This document shows, piece by piece, positions 25,685 to 33,423 of a stretch of DNA of 64,000 nucleotides (position 1 is its first letter; each line of letters opens with the position of its first letter). Source of the stretch: Bog-756 sp963699345 (GTDB taxonomy: Bacteria > Actinomycetota > Acidimicrobiia > Acidimicrobiales > RAAP-2); contig CAVOTL010000005.1 in assembly GCA_963699345.1 (NCBI GenBank), positions 1,798,001-1,862,000 on the forward strand, written 5' to 3'. The position numbers and the translations under genes are program-made. Below the pieces are notes generated by a model that was not told where the DNA came from, did not search any database, and saw nothing but the letters and a program-made list of their open reading frames with translations.

Positions 25685-25722
25685 GCCACCCGGCCCCCCC
25701 GGGCCGTGACATCCTGCACCGC

Positions 25723-25746
25723 GTGCCCCGGCCCCGGCCGGGGCAC
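25723..25746 (+). terminator. Terminator hairpin after rplI
   Basis: GTGCCCCGGCC (25723-25733) pairs with GGCCGGGGCAC (25736-25746), a perfect 11-bp GC stem with essentially no loop beyond two bases, so the real fold will have a shorter stem and four-base loop. It lies 39 bases after the rplI stop. No U-run follows, which is usual in high-GC genomes. Confidence 0.6.
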
Positions 25747-25795
25747 GGTGCTGTCCGACCCGGATCCGCCGGGCCGTCACACCGGTTCGGCACAC

Positions 25796-25842
25796 TGTGG
25801 ACATGCACCGATGCGTCCGCAGGGAACCCCGGGTTATCCACG
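25796..25842. promoter_or_regulatory. DnaA-box-like sites upstream of dnaB
   Basis: TTATCCACG at 25834-25842 matches the DnaA box at 8 of 9 positions. TGTGGACAT at 25796-25804 is an inverted 7-of-9 match. Weaker TCCACA words follow at about 25848 and 25892. All lie in the 241-base gap before the replicative helicase gene. DnaA control of dnaB is a reasonable inference. Confidence 0.45.
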
Positions 25843-25925
25843 GTCGTTCCACAGGTGCCGACCGCCGTATCCGCAGGAAGATGCCCTTTCGGTCCACAGG
25901 GCAGATGGGTGAGTGTTGAGCCACC

Positions 25926-27314
25926 ATGGTGCAAGCATTCGACGACACACGACCGCGCCGCCTCCTGGCCCCCCGACCGGTGGGCAACGGGACGGCCGGA
26001 CGGGTCCCACCCCACAACCTCGAGGCCGAGGAGTCCGTCCTCGGCGCCATGCTGCTGTCGCGCGACGCCATCGCCTCGGCGATGGAGAACTGCAAGGCGG
26101 AGGACTTCTACAAGGCGTCCCACGGGTACATCTTCGAGGCCATCACCTCGCTCTACGGACGAGGTGAGCCCGCCGACTACGTGACGGTGCCCGAGGAGCT
26201 GCGCCGGCGTGAACTCCTCGACTCGATCGGCGACACGTCCGTCTTCGTCACCCTCCAGGCCAACACGCCGTCGGTGGGCAACGCCGAGTACTACGCCAAG
26301 ATCGTCGAGGAGCTGGCTCTGCTCCGCCGGTTGGTGGCGGTGGCCGGCGAGATCTCTGAACTCGGCTACTCCGTACCCGAGGACGTGACCGAGGTCCTCG
26401 ACCGCGCCGAGAGCCTGGTGTTCGACGTCGCCCAGCGCCGGGTGGTGGATTCCATGACGCCTCTCGAGGAGCTGCTCGGCGCCACCCTCGACCATCTGGA
26501 GCAGCTGTTCAGCCGGAGCGAGTCGGTCACCGGACTGGCTACCGGCTACACGGACCTCGACGAGCAGCTCGCCGGCCTGCAGCCCTCCAACCTGGTCGTC
26601 GTCGGGGCCCGTCCCGCCATGGGCAAGACGGCCTTCGCTCTCGGCATGGTGGCCCACGCCGGGGTGAAACTGAAGAAGCCGGTGCTCCTCTTCTCCCTCG
26701 AGATGAGCCACATGGAGCTCACCCAGCGCCTCCTGTCGTCGGAGGCCCGGGTCGACGCCGGCCGCATGCGCACCGGCAAGCTGCGCGAGGCCGACTGGCC
26801 GAAGATCGGCCAGGCCATCAGCCGGATGAGCGAGGCGCCCATCTACATCGACGACAACCCCAACCTCACGGTCATGGACATCCGGGCGCGGGCCCGGCGC
26901 CTCAAGAGCCGCGAGGGCCTGAGCCTCGTGGTGATCGACTACCTGCAGCTGATGACCGGTCGGCACGGCTCCGAGAACCGCCAGGTCGAGGTGTCCGAGA
27001 TCAGCCGTGGGCTGAAGATCCTCGCCCGTGAGCTCGAAGTTCCGGTCGTGGCCCTGTCCCAGCTGTCCCGGTCCCTCGAGAGCCGACCCGACAAGCGGCC
27101 CATGCTGGCCGACCTCCGGGAGTCGGGTTCCATCGAGCAGGATGCCGACGTCGTCCTCTTCCTCTACCGCGACGAGGTGTACAACCCGGACGCCGCCGAG
27201 ACGCAGGGCACCGCCGAGGTGATCGTGGCCAAGCACCGCAACGGGCCCACCGGGGTCACCCGCCTGGCCTTCATCGGACACCACGCCCGCTTCGACAACA
27301 TGGCCCGCGTCTAG
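25926..27314 (+). CDS. dnaB: Replicative DNA helicase DnaB
   Basis: This is the ring helicase that unwinds the fork. The 462 residues have the N-terminal primase-binding domain (PPHNLEAEESVLGAMLLS) and a RecA-like C-domain with Walker A VVGARPAMGKTAFAL, FSLEMSHMELTQRLLS, Walker B LVVIDYLQLM and the arginine-finger and sensor region KHRNGPTGVTRLAF. No intein interrupts the Walker motifs, unlike many actinobacterial dnaB genes. ATG 25926 gives the normal length, though its ribosome site is weak. A short inverted repeat overlaps the stop. Confidence 0.97.
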   Translation: MVQAFDDTRPRRLLAPRPVGNGTAGRVPPHNLEAEESVLGAMLLSRDAIASAMENCKAEDFYKASHGYIFEAITSLYGRGEPADYVTVPEELRRRELLDSIGDTSVFVTLQANTPSVGNAEYYAKIVEELALLRRLVAVAGEISELGYSVPEDVTEVLDRAESLVFDVAQRRVVDSMTPLEELLGATLDHLEQLFSRSESVTGLATGYTDLDEQLAGLQPSNLVVVGARPAMGKTAFALGMVAHAGVKLKKPVLLFSLEMSHMELTQRLLSSEARVDAGRMRTGKLREADWPKIGQAISRMSEAPIYIDDNPNLTVMDIRARARRLKSREGLSLVVIDYLQLMTGRHGSENRQVEVSEISRGLKILARELEVPVVALSQLSRSLESRPDKRPMLADLRESGSIEQDADVVLFLYRDEVYNPDAAETQGTAEVIVAKHRNGPTGVTRLAFIGHHARFDNMARV

Positions 27315-27343
27315 GTCTTCCCCCGTCCCGCGGGTCGACCTAG
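27311..27343 (+). terminator. Possible dnaB terminator
   Basis: CTAGGTC (27311-27317) and GACCTAG (27337-27343) are 7-bp arms around a GC-rich 19-base loop; the left arm contains the dnaB stop codon. The stem is short, so this is tentative. Confidence 0.35.
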
Positions 27344-27388
27344 GGTCGGGAGGCGGCGGAGGATCCGAACACCCACCGCGGAGGGGCC

Positions 27389-27865
27389 ATGACCACGGGC
27401 ATCGAACGGGTGGAGGTGGAGGCGCTGGTGAACGCGCCGGTCGACCGGGTCTGGGCGCTCGTGACCGACGTCGACCTGCCGTCCCGGTTCTCCCGCGAGT
27501 TCCAGGGTGGGGAGTGGTTGGACGAGCCGGGGCCCGGGGCCACCTTCCGGGGGCACAGCAAGATCGGTGACGTGGAATGGTCCACGACCTGCACCGTGGT
27601 CGATTTCCGCCCGGGCGAGGCCTTCACCTGGGTCGTCGAATCGGTGGACGAACCGGTGGCTACCTGGGGATTCACCCTGACCGGCGGGAACGAGGGCGTC
27701 GTCCTGGGCATGCACGCCACCCTCGGCCCGGCGATGAGCCCGCCACGCGCGGCCGCCGCCGCCGACCCGGGGCACGCCGACGAGATCATCGCCCGCCGGC
27801 TCCGCCACTGGACGAAGAACATGACCGCCACGGTGGAAGGCCTGAAGGGCTGCGCGGAGTCCTGA
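27389..27865 (+). CDS. SRPBCC family (polyketide cyclase-like) protein
   Basis: The 158-residue product opens with VEVEALVNAPVDRVWALVTDVDLPSRFSREF, the classic START/SRPBCC first strand and helix, then GHSKIGDVEWSTTCTVVDFRPGEAFTWVVES and a C-terminal helix RRLRHWTKNMTATVEGLKG. These folds bind a hydrophobic ligand in a helix-grip cavity; the ligand here cannot be told. ATG 27389 follows GCGGAGGGGCC. It stands between dnaB and the formate dehydrogenase gene without obvious operon partners. Confidence 0.85.
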   Translation: MTTGIERVEVEALVNAPVDRVWALVTDVDLPSRFSREFQGGEWLDEPGPGATFRGHSKIGDVEWSTTCTVVDFRPGEAFTWVVESVDEPVATWGFTLTGGNEGVVLGMHATLGPAMSPPRAAAAADPGHADEIIARRLRHWTKNMTATVEGLKGCAES

Positions 27866-27927
27866 GCCCGCCGCCGGCCCATCGGAGAAGTCGGTGGAAC
27901 GCGCGGCCCTCCTGCGGCATGATGTGC

Positions 27928-27945
27928 CTTGAACGGACGTTCAAG
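27928..27945. promoter_or_regulatory. 18-bp palindrome upstream of formate dehydrogenase
   Basis: CTTGAACG-GA-CGTTCAAG is a perfect palindrome with 8-bp arms, 22 bases upstream of the fdh start. GAACGnnCGTTC is a common TetR-family operator form. A site so close to the start would block transcription or initiation when bound. No TetR gene is in the window. Confidence 0.65.
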
Positions 27946-27967
27946 CAACCGATGGAGGGTGCCGGTC

Positions 27968-29137
27968 ATGGCCAAAGTGGTATGCGTTCTGTACGAGGAC
28001 CCGGTCGACGGGTATCCGCAGTCCTACGCCCGGGACGGCGTCCCGGTTATCACCGGTTATCCCGACGGGCAGACAGTGCCGAGCCCGAGTGGGATCGACT
28101 TCACGCCGGGTGAGCTCCTCGGTTCGGTGTCGGGCGAGTTGGGTCTCCGTCGATTCCTCGAGGCGGCCGGTCACACCTTCGTGGTCACCTCCGACAAGGA
28201 AGGGCCCGACTCGGAGTTCGACCGGGAGCTGGTCGACGCGGACGTCGTCATCTCGCAGCCGTTCTGGCCGGCCTACCTGACGGCCGACCGGATCGCCCGG
28301 GCCCCCAAGCTGAAGCTGGCGCTGACCGCCGGGATCGGCTCGGATCACGTGGATCTCGACGCGGCCATCGCCGCCGGGGTGACGGTCGCCGAAGTGACCT
28401 ACTCGAACAGCATCAGCGTCTCCGAGCACGTCGTCATGATGATCCTGGGCCTGGTGCGGAACTACCTGCCGTCCCACGACTGGGTCCGCAAGGGCGGTTG
28501 GAACATCGCCGACTGCGTGGAACGCTCCTACGACCTCGAGGGGATGGCGGTGGGTTCCGTCGCCGCCGGACGCATCGGGCGCGCCGTGCTCGAGCGGCTG
28601 AAGCCCTTCCAGGTGCAGCTCCACTACACCGACCGGCACCGCCTCGACCCGGCGGTCGAGGAGGAACTCGGACTGACGTTCCACGCCGACGCCGCCTCGA
28701 TGGTGCCCCACTGCGACGTCGTGACCATCAACGCGCCCCTGCACCCCGAGACGGAGCACCTCTTCGACGACACCATGTTCTCCCGCATGAAGCGCGGCAC
28801 CTATCTGGTCAACACGGCTCGAGGGAAGATCTGCGACCGCGACGCGGTGGTCCGGGCCCTGGAGAGCGGCCAGCTGGCCGGCTATGCGGGTGACGTCTGG
28901 TATCCCCAGCCCGCCCCCCCCGACCACCCCTGGCGGACCATGCCCCACGAGGGGATGACCCCCCACATCTCCGGCACGTCGCTCTCCGCCCAGGCCCGCT
29001 ATGCGGCGGGCACCCGGGAGATCCTGGAGTGCTTCTTCGCCGGGACACCGATCCGCGACGAGTACCTGATCGTCGACGGCGGGAGACTGGCCGGCACGGG
29101 ATCCCATTCGTACAGCGCCCACGAGCCGGCGGGCTGA
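27968..29137 (+). CDS. fdh: NAD-dependent formate dehydrogenase
   Basis: Oxidises formate to CO2 with reduction of NAD; a single-subunit, metal-free enzyme of the D-2-hydroxyacid dehydrogenase fold. The 389 residues carry SVAAGRIGRAVLERL (nucleotide fold; the first Gly of the usual GTVGAGRIG is Ser-Val-Ala here), the NAD-selecting Asp in YTDRHRL, NTARGKICDRDAV with the catalytic Arg, the Gln in WYPQPAPPDHPW and the catalytic His in MTPHISGTSLSAQARYAAGT. Start ATG 27968 (MAKVVCVLYEDPVDG) matches the family; an upstream ATG overlaps the palindrome. The ferredoxin gene follows 44 bases later. Confidence 0.94.
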   Translation: MAKVVCVLYEDPVDGYPQSYARDGVPVITGYPDGQTVPSPSGIDFTPGELLGSVSGELGLRRFLEAAGHTFVVTSDKEGPDSEFDRELVDADVVISQPFWPAYLTADRIARAPKLKLALTAGIGSDHVDLDAAIAAGVTVAEVTYSNSISVSEHVVMMILGLVRNYLPSHDWVRKGGWNIADCVERSYDLEGMAVGSVAAGRIGRAVLERLKPFQVQLHYTDRHRLDPAVEEELGLTFHADAASMVPHCDVVTINAPLHPETEHLFDDTMFSRMKRGTYLVNTARGKICDRDAVVRALESGQLAGYAGDVWYPQPAPPDHPWRTMPHEGMTPHISGTSLSAQARYAAGTREILECFFAGTPIRDEYLIVDGGRLAGTGSHSYSAHEPAG

Positions 29138-29181
29138 ACCCCGGCGCCGATGGGCGCTCCCTCCTCCCTAGTGTGGAGGGG

Positions 29182-29454
29182 ATGGACACTCCGCCGACCT
29201 CGGCCTGGCTGCCGATCGTGGACCACGGCCGGTGTGAAGCGAAACGCGACTGCGTCCGGGTCTGCCCGGTCGACGTCTTCGAGGTGCGGCGCATCGACGT
29301 GGCCGACTTCGAGGCGCTCGGGGCGATCGGTCGGCTGAAGAGCCGGGCGCACCGACGGATGACGGCCTACGCCGTCCGGGCGGAGGCCTGCACCGGGTGC
29401 ATGGACTGCGTCACGGCCTGCCCCGAGGTCGCCATCGAGGTGGTCCCCCGGTAG
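29182..29454 (+). CDS. Ferredoxin with two Fe-S cluster motifs
   Basis: The 90-residue protein has a canonical 4Fe-4S motif CTGCMDCVTACP near 70-81. The N-terminal motif reads CEAKRDCVRVCP (about 16-27), with Lys where the second Cys of CxxCxxC would be, so this site may hold a 3Fe-4S cluster. An insertion of about 30 residues separates the motifs. ATG 29182 follows GGAGGG. It lies just after fdh and could accept or supply electrons nearby, though the NAD-type FDH does not need a ferredoxin. Confidence 0.88.
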   Translation: MDTPPTSAWLPIVDHGRCEAKRDCVRVCPVDVFEVRRIDVADFEALGAIGRLKSRAHRRMTAYAVRAEACTGCMDCVTACPEVAIEVVPR

Positions 29455-29774
29455 CCCTGACCGTCGTTCTCCCAAGGGAATTCGGACACCCAGGTGGACG
29501 GACCGCTCGCGGTGCGTGACGGCGGGGCGAATTTCTCGGGACATGCGACTGGCGGTCACACCTATTTCACCAGGTCCTGTTCGTTCGGCCGGCAAAAACC
29601 ATCAAAATTAATGATGGCTAACGGTCGGCCTACTGGTCACACTGCCCGACGGCGGAATGGTTCCGTACCGGTGGCGGCGGATCGCGGCGGAGTATCAGGG
29701 AAGACGGCGGCCCTTCGGGGTCCTTCCTCGGCGTGATGACTGTCGTCACGAGCTCGTGACGAAGGGTCTTCTCC
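29455..29774. other. Leader region of the beta-helix protein gene, possible structured RNA
   Basis: No gene in 320 bases. At 29587-29685 is a compact set of stems: CCATCA (29599-29604) with TGATGG (29612-29617), GGCC words on either side (about 29587 and 29636), then ACTGGT (about 29632-29637) with ACCGGT (about 29670-29675) enclosing CGGAA/TTCCG. The word GGCAAAAACC before the first hairpin resembles the GGCAAACC of c-di-GMP-I riboswitches, but the loop is not GNRA and the following GCAAAGCC is missing. The stretch is AT-rich relative to its surroundings. Confidence 0.3.
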
Positions 29775-32663
29775 ATGATGAAGCGCATGTTGGCGGTAGT
29801 GGCGGTCGTGCTCGGCACGCTGGCGATGGGTTTGACGACGGCACCGGCCACGGTCGCCGGAGCGGCGGGTCCGACCACCACGATCTACGACAGTACCCAG
29901 GCGGGTGCCTCCAGCCTGGTGAGTCAGTGCTTCGACTGCGAACAGATGAGCCAGATCGGCAACCAGGTCTCCTTCGCCCCGGGGACGCCACGGACGCTGA
30001 ACAGCGTCACGGTGCAGCTCGAGAGCTGGGGATGTCAGGGCGGAGGGGTCTACACCGACAACTGCGTGTCGGTGAGCCCCACGTTCAACTACCCGGTCAC
30101 CCTGAACCTCTATGACGTGGGGGCGGACGGCACGAGCGTCGGCAATCCGATCACCTCGGTCACCCAGACATTCGCCATCAAGTACCGCCCCACGGCCGAC
30201 GACACGCACTGCCCGTCGGCCGACTACGGCGGCGCCGGTCTCTGGTACGACGCCAGCACCAGCACCTGCCACTACGGCATCGCCTCCCCCATCACCTTCT
30301 CGATCCCGGACATCACGGTGCCGGACAACCTGGTGTACGGCATCTCGCTCAGCACCAGCGACTCCGCCACCGACCCGACCCCGTGCGCCGAGCAGCCCAC
30401 GGGCTGCCCGGCGGACAGTCTGAACGTCGGACTCACGACGACGGATGACGACCAGCCCTCGGTCGGCAGCGATCCGCTGCCGGGCACCCTGTACCACGAC
30501 AGCTCGTACGCCGCGTTCTACTGCGACGACGGAGCGGGCGGCACCGGCACCTTCCGGCCCGACCTCCCCCTGGACTTCGCCAGCAACCCCTCCGACCCCC
30601 AGGACTCGTGCTGGTCCTCCAATCCCGTGACCACGTCCATCAACGGTGGGAACAACAGTTACGGGGCTGCTCCGTACTACGTCCCGGCCGTGCAGTTCAA
30701 CGCGGAGTCCCGGTGCACCTCGACGTGCTACGTGAACGCCGCCACCGGCAACGACAGCAACGCCGGCACGGCCGACTCGCCGTTCGCCACCATCCAGCAG
30801 GGGGTCGACTCGGTCTCCCCGGGCGGCACCGTCGATGTCGCCGCGGGCACCTACGACGAGGGAGTCAACATCGACAAGTCGGTCAACCTCCTCGGAGCCA
30901 ACGCCGGAACCCCGGCGACCGGCACCCGGGCACCGGAGAGCATCGTCACCCAGACCGGCGGAACGTCATCCGTGTTCGACATCACCACCGCCGCCCCGGT
31001 CACGATCGACGGATTCACCGGGACCTTCACCGGTACCGACCAACCGGGCCAGGTGACGGTGGGTGGTCTGGTGTTCGACACCCAGTCCGACAACAGTCTG
31101 ACGTTCAGTGACAACATCGTGTCCGGCTCTACGTTCAACAACGCCCTCGTGTACGACACGAGTGCGATCAACTCGACGCTGACGGACAACGAGTTCACCG
31201 GAACCGGACAGATCGGCGCCGGGGCGACGGGAATCGTCGCCACGTGGGGAAGCGGCTCGGCCCAGGACGTGCTGGACATCACCGGCAACACGTTCGACGG
31301 ACTGACGGAAACGACGGCCGACGGCACCCCCGCGATCAATCTCAACGACTCCGGGGGTGTGGTGGAGGACAACACCTTCACGAACCTCCACCAGTACGGG
31401 ATCCTGATCGCCGACACCCTGGACAACCTGACCATTTCGGACAACACGTTCAGTGGCATCTACAACAGCACCCCGGGCTCCAGCTCGAATCGGGGCTCCG
31501 GCGTCCGGACCTTCGAGAATCCGGACTTCGCGGGTCCGGTGACGGTCGAGGACAACACGTTCACGAACATGTACCACGCCGTCGACGTGGCCAATGACGG
31601 GTCGCCTGCCGATCTGTCGTCGGGCAACTTCACCGTGACCCACAACCTCTTCGACGGGCCGTTCGACGGGTCCGGGACCGGTCTCGGATCCACCGACAGC
31701 ACCGCGGTCAACGTGGCCACGGGGACGACCGGAACCCTCGATGCCACGTGCAACTGGTGGGGGTCGGCCAACGGAGCGGCCGCTGATCAGTACAGCGGAA
31801 GCGTGGACGTGAGCCCGAACCTGTTCGCGGCCTCGCCTTCCGCGACCTGCGGTGTGCCGGCTGCGCCGGCGATCACGTCGGCCGCCAGCACGACCTTCCT
31901 GCCGAACTCCCCCGGAACCTTCACGGTCACGGCGACCGGCACCCCGACCCCGACCTTCTCGGAGTCCGGCACGCTGCCGCCGGGGATCTCCCTGAACGCC
32001 ACGACCGGCGTGCTGTCGGGCACGACCTCGGAGGGGGGCTCGTTCCCGATCACGATCTCCGCGACCAACGGTGTAACCCCGGTGGCCACCCAGAGCTTCA
32101 CGCTGACGGTGACCTCGAACACCGCGGTGATCGACTCGGGTTCGACGGCGCAGATCGCCGCCGGCAAGAGCCTCCACTTCACGGTGACCACGACGGGTCA
32201 TCCGGTGGCCACGGTCAGGGCGGTCGGACTACCGGGCTGGATGACGTTCACACCGGGAACGGGATCCAGGGCCGGGACGGCGAAGTTGGGTGGAAGAGGG
32301 CCCGCCGCGGGTGGGAGCTACACCTTCTCGATCCATGCCAACAACGGCATCGGGCCGGACACCGTCCAGACGTTCACGGCGAACGTCCTGGCCATCTCGT
32401 CGCCGGCGGCCGTCAATTTCTCCAAGAGCGGCCCACCGACGCAGTCGTTCACCATCACCACGACCGGGGCCGGGGCCGGTGTCACCATCTCGGTCAACCT
32501 GGGCATTCCCGAAGCAGGACTGACGTTCCAGGACCTCGGCGACGGGACGGCCACCATCTCGGGAACGCCGCGGGCCACCGCTCACACCCACACCATCACG
32601 GTGACCGCCACCTCCGGGGCGGCCACCACCAAGCAGAGGCTGGCGATCGGCATCAGCAGCTGA
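29775..32663 (+). CDS. Large secreted right-handed beta-helix protein with Ig-like repeats
   Basis: The 962-residue product starts MMKRMLAVVAVVLGTLAMGLTTAPATVAGAAG, a clear Sec signal peptide (about 1-33). Residues 35-320 form a Cys-containing N-region of unknown fold. Residues about 325-680 are a right-handed parallel beta-helix (CYVNAATGNDSNAGTADSPFATIQQGVDS, then repeated DNTFTNL, DNTFSGI, DNTFTNM turns). Residues about 690-960 contain three Ig-like repeats (GTLPPGISLNATTGVLSGT; FSIHANNGIG; GTATISGTPRATAHTHTITVTA). No LPXTG or membrane anchor is visible, so it is likely released or surface-bound non-covalently. A terminator hairpin follows. It is monocistronic with a long leader. Confidence 0.85.
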   Translation: MMKRMLAVVAVVLGTLAMGLTTAPATVAGAAGPTTTIYDSTQAGASSLVSQCFDCEQMSQIGNQVSFAPGTPRTLNSVTVQLESWGCQGGGVYTDNCVSVSPTFNYPVTLNLYDVGADGTSVGNPITSVTQTFAIKYRPTADDTHCPSADYGGAGLWYDASTSTCHYGIASPITFSIPDITVPDNLVYGISLSTSDSATDPTPCAEQPTGCPADSLNVGLTTTDDDQPSVGSDPLPGTLYHDSSYAAFYCDDGAGGTGTFRPDLPLDFASNPSDPQDSCWSSNPVTTSINGGNNSYGAAPYYVPAVQFNAESRCTSTCYVNAATGNDSNAGTADSPFATIQQGVDSVSPGGTVDVAAGTYDEGVNIDKSVNLLGANAGTPATGTRAPESIVTQTGGTSSVFDITTAAPVTIDGFTGTFTGTDQPGQVTVGGLVFDTQSDNSLTFSDNIVSGSTFNNALVYDTSAINSTLTDNEFTGTGQIGAGATGIVATWGSGSAQDVLDITGNTFDGLTETTADGTPAINLNDSGGVVEDNTFTNLHQYGILIADTLDNLTISDNTFSGIYNSTPGSSSNRGSGVRTFENPDFAGPVTVEDNTFTNMYHAVDVANDGSPADLSSGNFTVTHNLFDGPFDGSGTGLGSTDSTAVNVATGTTGTLDATCNWWGSANGAAADQYSGSVDVSPNLFAASPSATCGVPAAPAITSAASTTFLPNSPGTFTVTATGTPTPTFSESGTLPPGISLNATTGVLSGTTSEGGSFPITISATNGVTPVATQSFTLTVTSNTAVIDSGSTAQIAAGKSLHFTVTTTGHPVATVRAVGLPGWMTFTPGTGSRAGTAKLGGRGPAAGGSYTFSIHANNGIGPDTVQTFTANVLAISSPAAVNFSKSGPPTQSFTITTTGAGAGVTISVNLGIPEAGLTFQDLGDGTATISGTPRATAHTHTITVTATSGAATTKQRLAIGISS

Positions 32664-32686
32664 TCCTCCGCACGACGGCGGCCTCC

Positions 32687-32725
32687 GTCCCCCGGGAGCA
32701 CCGGCTCGGCCGACTCCCGGGGGAC
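32687..32725 (+). terminator. Terminator hairpin after the beta-helix gene
   Basis: GTCCCCCGGGAG (32687-32698) and CTCCCGGGGGAC (32714-32725) are perfect 12-bp arms around a 15-base loop, 23 bases after the stop codon. More GC-rich inverted sequence follows to about 32790, then nothing clear until the Nudix gene. Confidence 0.7.
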
Positions 32726-32945
32726 GTGCCCCGGGTGCCCGGGCCGCGGCGGCGGCGGCCGAGCGCCGGCACCCCGGTCCGCCCGGGGGAGCCGTGCGGG
32801 CTCGCCCTCCGTGGTGCGGGCAAGCCCGACTACCGCGGGGCCCGTGACGTCGCCACGGCCGGTCTGGAGGGTTCCCTCACCTCCGGGTAGGACCCGGTCG
32901 AACCCGACCGGTGCGCCCGATGTGGGGATCGATGATGATGGGGGC

Positions 32946-33413
32946 ATGGTCGACTACGTCCTGCCCCGGGTGCCCGCCTCGGCCGGTGCCCTGCTCCACG
33001 ACGGCGCCGGGCACATCCTGATCCTCGAGCCGACCTACAAGTCGGGCTGGACCATTCCCGGTGGCCAGATCGAGGAGGACGGGGAGTCACCCTGGGAAGG
33101 GTGCCGACGTGAGGTGGCCGAGGAGACGGGCCTGGAGGTCGACACCGGCCGCCTGGTGTGCGTCGACTTCCTCCACCCGCGCCCCGGTCGCCCCGGGGGC
33201 GTGCGGTTCCTCTTCGACTGCGGGGTCGTCGATCCGGCCGCCCGGCCCCTGGTGCTCCAGGAGGGCGAGATCGCCGACGCCCGGTGGGCGACGCCCGCCG
33301 AGGCCCACACTCTCCTGAGCGGCCCGGTCGGCCGTCGGGTGGCCCGGGCGCTCAGCGCCACGGGAACCGTCTACCTGGAGGACGGGCGACCGGTGGACGG
33401 GGTCGGCCCCTGA
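32946..33413 (+). CDS. Nudix hydrolase
   Basis: Nudix enzymes cleave nucleoside diphosphates linked to another group. The 155 residues carry the Nudix box GGQIEEDGESPWEGCRREVAEETGL (about 38-62): the REVAEETG metal-binding core is intact, while the spacing between the first Gly and Glu is one residue longer than the canonical GX5E. ATG 32946 gives MVDYVLPRVPASAGALLHDGAGHILIL. Substrate is unknown. Its stop lies 10 bases from the convergent LysR gene. Confidence 0.88.
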   Translation: MVDYVLPRVPASAGALLHDGAGHILILEPTYKSGWTIPGGQIEEDGESPWEGCRREVAEETGLEVDTGRLVCVDFLHPRPGRPGGVRFLFDCGVVDPAARPLVLQEGEIADARWATPAEAHTLLSGPVGRRVARALSATGTVYLEDGRPVDGVGP

Positions 33414-33423
33414 GCGGTCCGGG

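Noticed and set aside
25926..27314. Intein in dnaB
   Set aside because: The Walker motifs and full helicase sequence are uninterrupted at 462 residues.
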